Assembly: GCA_029863825.1 (NCBI GenBank)
Contig: JAOTUP010000080.1
Location: 1 to 7,556 of the forward strand
Direction of reading: 5' to 3'
Source of the DNA: Acidobacteriota bacterium
Lineage (GTDB): Bacteria > Acidobacteriota > Thermoanaerobaculia > Multivoradales > JAHEKO01
Length of the DNA: 7,556 bases
The notes under the pieces were generated by a model, which ran no database searches, was not told the origin of the DNA, and saw only the letters and a list, made by a program, of their open reading frames with translations. Numbering within the stretch: the first letter of the stretch is position 1; every line of letters begins with the position of its first letter. This document shows positions 1 to 4,560 of the stretch, piece by piece. The position numbers and the translations under genes were made by a program.

Positions 1-711
1 CTCCTGAGTGCGGTCGGTAACTTCTTAGCCGAGTCAAGAACACGGCGCGAATCGATTGCTTCCATGGCCTATCGGAGGGTCCTGCGTCCTTTGATGCCTC
101 TTTGGGTCGACCGCACCCTGCGAGTGATGGTCGGCGCGCCATCGGACCGCGACATTCCGCAGTGGATCGATCCAATGCTCGCGAAGCGAACGGGCTTGGC
201 GACACGTCTGGCCGACAGAGGCGGCTCGCCGACTTTCAGGCAAGCCGCGAAAAGACATCAGTACAGGACGGCCGTGAGTCGCAGCGGGGCATCCTGGTGG
301 GGTTATCTCTACGATCGTGCGATGGGCTCACACGGGATCGAGGCCAGACATCCGTTTCTGGACCGTGATCTGGTGGAATACGTCCTCGCGTTGCCGGCCC
401 AAGAACTGTTTCAGGCAGGAACGACCAAGCCGCTGCTGCGTCGGTCAATGCGAGGGATTCTTCCAGAGGAGATCCGACTGAGAACCGACAAGACGAGTTC
501 TCTGCCGTTCACCGCGTACAGTTTGCGGGACAAGGAGGGCCGGCACGTGACGGAGCTCTTCGAGAGATCCGTGCTTGCGGAGATGGGCTTCGTGGATGGT
601 GCTCGCGTCAGGGACCTGTGCCGGAACTATGTGGCCGGCACCACAGGGAATGACATCGAGATGTGGATGCTTGTCACCGCGGAACGTTGGCTGCGGGCGC
701 ACTGGCGATGA
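1..711 (+). CDS. Asparagine-synthetase-like lasso peptide cyclase (C protein), 3' part only
   Basis: The reading frame is open from base 1 to the TGA at 709-711, giving 236 visible residues; the gene starts upstream of the window. The visible part matches the C-terminal synthetase half of asparagine synthase B-like proteins: a region reading GIEARHPFLDRDLVEY, then GTTKPLLRRSMRGILPEEIR and a DKTSSLPF segment. The SGGxDS-type ATP pyrophosphatase loop would lie upstream. In lasso clusters this family adenylates the side chain of a core Asp or Glu and closes the macrolactam on the N-terminal amine. That role is inferred here from the lasso precursor beginning 60 bases downstream. Arginine codons are unusual: by hand about 10 of 33 are AGA/AGG, against about 5 of 61 in recN of the same window. 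Alternatives are an ordinary asparagine synthetase or another amide ligase, but the neighbours favour a lasso cyclase. Confidence 0.85.
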   Translation, partial: LLSAVGNFLAESRTRRESIASMAYRRVLRPLMPLWVDRTLRVMVGAPSDRDIPQWIDPMLAKRTGLATRLADRGGSPTFRQAAKRHQYRTAVSRSGASWWGYLYDRAMGSHGIEARHPFLDRDLVEYVLALPAQELFQAGTTKPLLRRSMRGILPEEIRLRTDKTSSLPFTAYSLRDKEGRHVTELFERSVLAEMGFVDGARVRDLCRNYVAGTTGNDIEMWMLVTAERWLRAHWR

Positions 712-759
712 CTCTCGAACAGTGCCGAATCGAAGTGTCCCGCCGTGACGGATGAGAGT

Positions 760-765
760 GAGGAG
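760..765 (+). promoter_or_regulatory. Ribosome binding site of the lasso precursor
   Basis: GAGGAG lies six bases before the ATG at 772. This decides the start of the precursor over the in-frame GTG at 745, which has no such site, and over the in-frame ATG at 817, which is preceded only by a GA-rich stretch. Confidence 0.6.
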
Positions 766-771
766 AAACGG

Positions 772-990
772 ATGAAAAACTGCTACACTACCGGCTCGTT
801 ACCGAGAGAGAGTGCGATGCGCAGGACGTGGAGAGAAAAGGCAGAGCAGCCGGGAGAAACCGAGGAGCAATCCCGCTGCAAAGAAGATTACCGGCCGCCG
901 CAGCTCTCTGAATGGGGCTCGATCGAGCAATTGACTGCTGGTACCTTGCCGCCAGGCAGCGATGGCCCTTTAGGATCCTCTACGAGCTGA
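772..990 (+). CDS. Lasso peptide precursor (A protein)
   Basis: A 72-residue peptide. Residues 40-57 read YRPPQLSEWGSIEQLTAG, matching the lasso leader signature Y-x-x-P-x-L-x3-G-x5-T-x-G: Tyr40, Pro43 and Leu45 fit the part bound by the PqqD-like B1 protein, and Thr55 is the conserved penultimate leader residue. Cleavage after Ala56 would release GTLPPGSDGPLGSSTS. Gly1 of the core and Asp8, its only acidic residue, would form an 8-residue macrolactam, leaving the tail GPLGSSTS. The final Ser is a plausible acceptor for the kinase encoded next. The leader is long for the class and contains two cysteines (residues 4 and 36). Starting at ATG 817 would give a more usual 57 residues, and GTG 745 would give 81; I prefer 772 for its ribosome binding site. 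The upstream cyclase and downstream kinase support the call. I do not recognise this exact core. Confidence 0.85.
   Translation: MKNCYTTGSLPRESAMRRTWREKAEQPGETEEQSRCKEDYRPPQLSEWGSIEQLTAGTLPPGSDGPLGSSTS
940..987 (+). other. Predicted lasso core peptide
   Basis: These 16 codons encode GTLPPGSDGPLGSSTS. The predicted ring is Gly1 to Asp8 (GTLPPGSD) and the tail is GPLGSSTS. By hand calculation the monoisotopic mass is about 1410.66 Da after ring closure and about 1490.63 Da with one phosphate. The boundary rests on the Thr-Ala-Gly junction. The tail has no aromatic or other large residue, so how a threaded form would be held is not obvious. Confidence 0.75.
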
Positions 991-1055
991 CCCGCCATCC
1001 GGACGTGTTCTGACTGTCTCTGCCGCCTTTCATCGGGAATCCTCGGCCTCGAGTA

Positions 1056-1100
1056 GACGGTCGAGCTCTCCCGGCTTCGAGCAACTGCAGGGTGACCGTC
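1056..1100 (+). repeat. Inverted repeat between precursor and kinase
   Basis: GACGGTC at 1056-1062 is the exact reverse complement of GACCGTC at 1094-1100, with 31 bases between. It lies in the 147-base gap between precursor and kinase and could fold in the transcript and set the precursor-to-kinase ratio. There is no T-run, so it is not a standard terminator. A 7-base repeat in GC-rich DNA can arise by chance. Confidence 0.25.
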
Positions 1101-1137
1101 CTTCGAATTGCGAACGCTGACGCTTCGGGGTTCTCGA

Positions 1138-2112
1138 ATGAGTACGCCTGTCGGTCACTTCCACCGGGTCTACGGCCTCGAGCTGGAGACCGACTTCGAC
1201 TTTGCGGCCAGGCTCCCTGACGGTGTCGGACCCGCGCATGTGACGTTCTTCCACGCTTCAGAACGTGAGCGCGATTCAATTCGGCGAGCTCGGCCGCTTT
1301 GGGCAAGCGATCTGAAGAATCCTCAGGGCGAGAGCCTGGTGCGTCTGTATGAGGACGAGACGCGGGAGATTCTCATCTTCAGTAACGCCGCGGACTTCTT
1401 CATCGATGGCACGTCCGTTGGTTATCGAGTGCACTCGGCAACGGCCGAGGGGCGGATGGAGTCGTCATTCCTGTCCTCGGTTCTGGCCTTCCTCCTCGAG
1501 CGCCGCGGTGTTCTCGCTCTCCACGCCTCGGCAGTTTCGAGGGGGAGTGAGGCGGTAGCGTTCATGGCGGCCTCAGGCACCGGCAAGAGCACCCTCGCTG
1601 CGGCCTTTCTCATGCGGGGCTGGTCGCTGGTAACAGACGACGTGCTGGCGGTCGACCTGAAAGAGAGGACCACCAGCGCCCGTCCCGGCTATCCGGAGAT
1701 CAAGCTGGGTCCGTCGATTGGGCAGAGAGCGTTGGGGTCGAGCTTCGATGAGTGTTCCTTGATTGAAAGCGGCTCGCGAAAACGAAGGGTCGTGGTTGGG
1801 GAGGGAGGGTTCGGCAACTTCCGGAGCACCGACTGCACTCTGAAGCGAATCTATGTCTTGTCGCGGCGCTCCGGCGTCGAAGAGGCCGAGGTGAGCCGCT
1901 CGTCCGTGACCGGGCGCGACGCCGTCAAGGAGCTTCTGCGCTACAGCTTCACCCCCCGGCTTGCCCAGGCCACCGGAATGGCCGGCGAGCGTTTGAGCCG
2001 GCTGGTCGAGCTCTCGCAGCGACTCCAGGTCATCCACATCGGGGTACCGTCCGATTTGGAGCGACTTGGCGACGTTGTCGCTGCCGTCGAACTCGATCTC
2101 GAGTCGGCTTAG
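1138..2112 (+). CDS. HPr-kinase-like lasso peptide kinase
   Basis: A 324-residue protein related to the C-terminal catalytic domain of HPr kinase/phosphorylase (HprK). After an N-terminal region beginning near HFHRVYGLELETDF there is LALHASAV (His129), then a P-loop AASGTGKST (residues 144-152, Lys150), then TDDVLAVD with Asp167-Asp168. This order of His, P-loop and Asp pair is that of HprK-type kinases. The usual first P-loop glycine is alanine. In the paeninodin-type lasso pathway such a kinase phosphorylates the C-terminal Ser of the precursor, and the precursor encoded just upstream ends in Ser, so I infer the same job here. It lacks the PTS context of true HprK. I chose ATG 1138; an in-frame TTG at 1108 would add ten residues but has no better ribosome binding site. 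A kinase acting on some other substrate is the main alternative. Confidence 0.85.
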   Translation: MSTPVGHFHRVYGLELETDFDFAARLPDGVGPAHVTFFHASERERDSIRRARPLWASDLKNPQGESLVRLYEDETREILIFSNAADFFIDGTSVGYRVHSATAEGRMESSFLSSVLAFLLERRGVLALHASAVSRGSEAVAFMAASGTGKSTLAAAFLMRGWSLVTDDVLAVDLKERTTSARPGYPEIKLGPSIGQRALGSSFDECSLIESGSRKRRVVVGEGGFGNFRSTDCTLKRIYVLSRRSGVEEAEVSRSSVTGRDAVKELLRYSFTPRLAQATGMAGERLSRLVELSQRLQVIHIGVPSDLERLGDVVAAVELDLESA

Positions 2113-2140
2113 AGCCACGCGTATTTCGACGCCGTACGGC

Positions 2141-2169
2141 TTGCCAACAGCGCAAAGACTATGTAGGGT
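2141..2169 (+). promoter_or_regulatory. Possible sigma70-type promoter for the DUF481 gene
   Basis: TTGCCA (2141-2146) and TAGGGT (2164-2169) are separated by 17 bases. The first matches the -35 consensus at five of six positions; the second matches the -10 box only at T, A and the final T. It sits at the start of the 182-base gap after the kinase, a sensible place for a new promoter. Weak call. Confidence 0.25.
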
Positions 2170-2176
2170 AGTGCAA

Positions 2177-2224
2177 CCCGGAACGTTCAAGCTCTCCGGG
2201 AATCCAGCACAGGTCCGTTCCGGG
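2177..2224 (+). repeat. Inverted repeat with a competing inner arm, upstream of the DUF481 gene
   Basis: CCCGGAACG (2177-2185) is the perfect reverse complement of CGTTCCGGG (2216-2224). A third element, TCCGGG (2195-2200), can also pair with CCCGGA (2177-2182). The first arm therefore has two possible partners, giving mutually exclusive stems in the 5' leader of the downstream gene. No T-run follows either. It could be an mRNA switch, a protein site, or chance. The rest of the 2113-2294 gap holds only the possible promoter and the ribosome binding site. Confidence 0.35.
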
Positions 2225-2281
2225 CTGCATTCGGCAGTAGACACGTCGGCGTCCAATGCGCCGACTCGTTTCATTTTCTTC

Positions 2282-2288
2282 GGAGGAG
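2282..2288 (+). promoter_or_regulatory. Ribosome binding site of the DUF481 gene
   Basis: GGAGGAG lies six bases before ATG 2295. It places the start there rather than at the in-frame ATG 2256, and the resulting protein begins directly with a good signal peptide. Confidence 0.75.
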
Positions 2289-2294
2289 ACAGTC

Positions 2295-3164
2295 ATGGTT
2301 TTTCGACGTTTGCAGGGAGCGGCCGCTGTGCTGCTCTACGCCGCCCTTCTTTCCGGCTCGCCGCTGGCGGCCCAGGACGACGAGAAGAAGCTCGGTTGGT
2401 TCGATTCGGCCGAGGTCTCACTGTTCATGACCAGCGGCAATGCGGAGGCCGAGAGCCTGGCATTACGCAACACGCTGCGCCGCGTCTGGGAGGACTCCGT
2501 GTTCACGCTGTCGGCAGGTGCGCTACGAGCCGAGACTTCGACGATCTCGCGCGTCGCTTTCGGCACGCCGCAGAGCTTCGAAGTGCGAGAGAGCTCCGAG
2601 TCGCTGCTCACCGCGGAGAATTACTTTCTGCGCGGACGCTACGATCGAGAGATCTCGGAGACGTTCTTCTGGTTTGCCGGCGCCGGCTGGGATCGGAACG
2701 AGTTCGCCGGCATCGAGAATCGAATGACCATCTTCGGTGGTGTCGGCAACATCTGGTTCGACGACGAGACGGCGCATTTCCGCACCGACTATGGACTGAC
2801 CTATACGGACCAGGAAGATGTCATTCCGAACCCGGCCGTCAGCGACACGTTCCTGGGTGTCCGCTTCTCGTGGGACTATGGCCGCCAGCTCACGAGCACG
2901 ACGACCTACGCCAACGTCTTCATCCTCGACGGCAACGTGGATGAGACCTCGGACTACCGTTCCGACATGACGAACTCGTTGGCGGTGGCAATGAGCGAGA
3001 AGATGGCGCTGCAGGTGAGCCTCCAGTGGCTCTACGACAACGAGCCGGCGCTGGGAGTGATGCCGTTGCTGACCCCAGGCCAGGCGGGCATTGCGGGGAC
3101 GGTTCTTGCCCCACTCGATGACCTGGACACGATCTTGACCGCGTCTCTGGTCGTCAACTTCTGA
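2295..3164 (+). CDS. DUF481 family outer-membrane beta-barrel protein (YdiY-like)
   Basis: A 289-residue exported protein. The N-terminus has basic residues, a hydrophobic stretch (AAAVLLYAALLSG) and a probable signal-peptidase site after SPLAAQ near residue 26. The mature part starts with GWFDSAEVSLFMTSGNAEAESLAL, the 'S-G-N' opening strand typical of DUF481 proteins, and continues as alternating polar and hydrophobic strands rich in Tyr, Phe and Trp. It ends TASLVVNF, with the C-terminal Phe expected of an outer-membrane barrel recognised by the BAM machinery. DUF481 members include the E. coli YdiY protein described as salt-induced; the substrate or role here is unknown. A strong terminator follows. 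It probably does not belong to the lasso cluster: a 182-base gap with its own possible promoter separates them. Confidence 0.85.
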   Translation: MVFRRLQGAAAVLLYAALLSGSPLAAQDDEKKLGWFDSAEVSLFMTSGNAEAESLALRNTLRRVWEDSVFTLSAGALRAETSTISRVAFGTPQSFEVRESSESLLTAENYFLRGRYDREISETFFWFAGAGWDRNEFAGIENRMTIFGGVGNIWFDDETAHFRTDYGLTYTDQEDVIPNPAVSDTFLGVRFSWDYGRQLTSTTTYANVFILDGNVDETSDYRSDMTNSLAVAMSEKMALQVSLQWLYDNEPALGVMPLLTPGQAGIAGTVLAPLDDLDTILTASLVVNF

Positions 3165-3187
3165 GTCGGTCTGCCGGGAGTCCTGAG

Positions 3188-3221
3188 CGGCGGGGGTCAT
3201 CAGCCCCCGCCGTCTCCTTTT
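3188..3221 (+). terminator. Rho-independent terminator after the DUF481 gene
   Basis: CGGCGGGGG (3188-3196) pairs perfectly with CCCCCGCCG (3204-3212), with one more G-U pair possible inside, closing a short loop. TCTCCTTTT follows at 3213-3221. It starts 23 bases after the stop codon. The following 3222-3384 stretch holds no gene, only a possible -10 box. Confidence 0.85.
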
Positions 3222-3318
3222 GCGGTCGGCCATCGATAGCATCCTGCCGGCGCCCGCCCAGTGAGCGTCGAGCCAGCGCCAATCGAGCACGCGTCTGCGG
3301 GCTCCAGCGTCCTTCTGC

Positions 3319-3324
3319 TAGAAT
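3319..3324 (+). promoter_or_regulatory. Possible -10 box for the Crp/Fnr gene
   Basis: TAGAAT matches the -10 consensus at five of six positions and lies 60 bases before ATG 3385, just downstream of the preceding terminator. No convincing -35 box is seen at the right distance. Confidence 0.3.
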
Positions 3325-3384
3325 CCCGGTTCAACGTTTTGGTTGACGAAGAGTAATTTTCACTCGTCCGAGGTCGAGATTCGT

Positions 3385-4083
3385 ATGCCGGCAGTCGAGG
3401 ATTCCAAGCTCCTTTCGGAGATGCTCCTTTTCGAGGGGCTGACCGAGGCCGAGCTCAAGCGTCTCAACAACGAGCTTCTTCATCGTAAGACGTTTCCAGC
3501 GGGCACCAACATCATCACCGTCGCCCAGCCCGGAGAGGTCGTATACCTGCTGCTGGACGGGTCGGTGAAGATCTATGTCGATCAGCTCGACGGGTCGGAG
3601 GTGATCCTCGCCTTTCTCGGTCCCGGCGACACTTTCGGTGAGATGGGATTGATCGGCGGCAGCGGGCGCTCGGCAAGTGTGCTGACACTCGAGGACTGCA
3701 CCTGTCTGGCCATGGACCGAAAGACATTCCTCCAGTGCCTGCGCACCATGAGCAACCTGAGCTACAACCTGGTGCGACTCCTGAGCCGCCGCTTGCGCCT
3801 CGCGAACGAACAGATTCAGGCGCTGTCATCGCTCGATGTTCGCGGTCGCGTGGCGAGGCAGCTCCTGGCCTTTGCCCAGCGCTATGGCGAGCCAAACGTC
3901 AACACCGAGGTGCTCATCCCGCTGCGACTGACGCAGACTGACCTGGCCTCGCTGGTCGGCGCTTCGCGCGAGCGCGTCAATCAGGTGATCGTCGACCTCA
4001 AGGAGCAGAACTACATCTCGGTCGATGCGAGCCATCACATCACGGTGCACGATCTCCAGGCTCTGATCGAGCGCTGCCAATAG
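3385..4083 (+). CDS. Crp/Fnr family transcription regulator
   Basis: A 232-residue protein with the family's two domains. The cyclic-nucleotide-binding beta-roll covers about residues 12-115 and includes the pocket motif FGEMGLIGGSGRSASV, keeping the Gly85-Glu86 and Arg95-Ser96 pairs that contact cAMP in CRP. A long dimerisation helix follows, then a winged helix-turn-helix with recognition helix SRERVNQVI (Ser194 to Ile202). Arg195 and Glu196 match the DNA-reading Arg and Glu of CRP, but the later Arg (Arg185 in E. coli CRP) is Gln200, so the operator may differ from the classic TGTGA half-site. There is no N-terminal FNR-type iron-sulfur cysteine cluster. ATG 3385 gives the usual family length; an in-frame TTG at 3343 would add 14 residues without a visible ribosome binding site. 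Its targets cannot be told from this window. Confidence 0.93.
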   Translation: MPAVEDSKLLSEMLLFEGLTEAELKRLNNELLHRKTFPAGTNIITVAQPGEVVYLLLDGSVKIYVDQLDGSEVILAFLGPGDTFGEMGLIGGSGRSASVLTLEDCTCLAMDRKTFLQCLRTMSNLSYNLVRLLSRRLRLANEQIQALSSLDVRGRVARQLLAFAQRYGEPNVNTEVLIPLRLTQTDLASLVGASRERVNQVIVDLKEQNYISVDASHHITVHDLQALIERCQ

Positions 4084-4104
4084 GGATCTCACGCGTCGCG
4101 GTGC

Positions 4105-4124
4105 CGGCCGAGTCCGGTCGGCCG
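4105..4124 (+). other. Stem-loop after the Crp/Fnr gene
   Basis: CGGCCGA (4105-4111) and TCGGCCG (4118-4124) form a perfect 7-bp stem with a 6-base loop, 21 bases after the stop codon. No T-run follows, so it is at best a weak or Rho-assisted end signal or a 3' stabilising hairpin. It occupies the place where a -35 box for the next gene would be. Confidence 0.4.
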
Positions 4125-4134
4125 CCGACCGTCG

Positions 4135-4140
4135 TACAAT
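4135..4140 (+). promoter_or_regulatory. Possible -10 box giving a leaderless ykgJ-type transcript
   Basis: TACAAT matches the -10 consensus at five of six positions. Only six bases separate it from the GTG start at 4147, so transcription would start at or next to the start codon. No ribosome binding site is visible before that GTG, and no -35 box is seen. Confidence 0.4.
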
Positions 4141-4146
4141 CTGCGC

Positions 4147-4527
4147 GTGTCGAAAGGACTGAAACTCTTCTTCAGCTGCGACCGCTGTCCCGCCTATTGC
4201 TGCTCCTACGCCAATATCGGGGTCAGCGAGGCGGACGTGCGTCGATTGGCGCGACACTTCGGCATCACGCCCGAAGCGGCGACAAAGCGGTACACGAAGA
4301 CCGGCGCCGAGGGGACGCCGGTGCTACGCCACCAGCGCGATGAACACTACGGCACGGTATGTCGCTTTCTCGATCGCGAGGAGCGCGCATGCACGATCTA
4401 TGACGCGAGACCGCACATCTGCCGCAAGTATCCTGGCAGCAGTCGTTGCGGCTACTACGACTTCCTGTGTTCCGAAAGACATTTGCTAGACGATGAGGAC
4501 TATGTGGCAACGACCGACAACCGGTGA
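4147..4527 (+). CDS. YkgJ family cysteine-cluster protein
   Basis: A 126-residue cytoplasmic protein. The N-terminal cluster C11-x2-C14-x3-C18-C19 is followed by Cys72 in VCRFL, Cys82 in ACTIYDARP, Cys92 in ICRKYP, and Cys101 and Cys108. This is the layout of the YkgJ/UPF0153 family, thought to bind zinc or an iron-sulfur cluster; no reaction is firmly assigned to the family. The start is GTG 4147, since the first cysteine cluster lies only ten residues in and the upstream sequence is the gene gap. The stop is 33 bases before recN, so the two could be co-transcribed. The local start is unusual in having a -10-like box almost against it and no ribosome binding site. Confidence 0.9.
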   Translation: MSKGLKLFFSCDRCPAYCCSYANIGVSEADVRRLARHFGITPEAATKRYTKTGAEGTPVLRHQRDEHYGTVCRFLDREERACTIYDARPHICRKYPGSSRCGYYDFLCSERHLLDDEDYVATTDNR

Positions 4528-4560
4528 GTCACAGCCGGTGAAGAGACGTCGGGTGCAGTT

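Noticed and set aside
991..1137. Possible second lasso precursor in the gap
   Set aside because: No frame shows the Y-x-x-P-x-L leader motif or a Gly-started core with a placed acidic residue.
2066..2944. 292-residue plus-strand frame overlapping the DUF481 gene
   Set aside because: Arg-rich and His-rich composition with no domain; the overlapping frame has a signal peptide, a ribosome binding site and barrel features.
2523..3290. 255-residue minus-strand frame across the DUF481 gene and its terminator
   Set aside because: It runs through a clear terminator and has no family features; a shadow frame.
3343..3348. TTGACG as a -35 box
   Set aside because: No matching -10 box is found 15-19 bases downstream.
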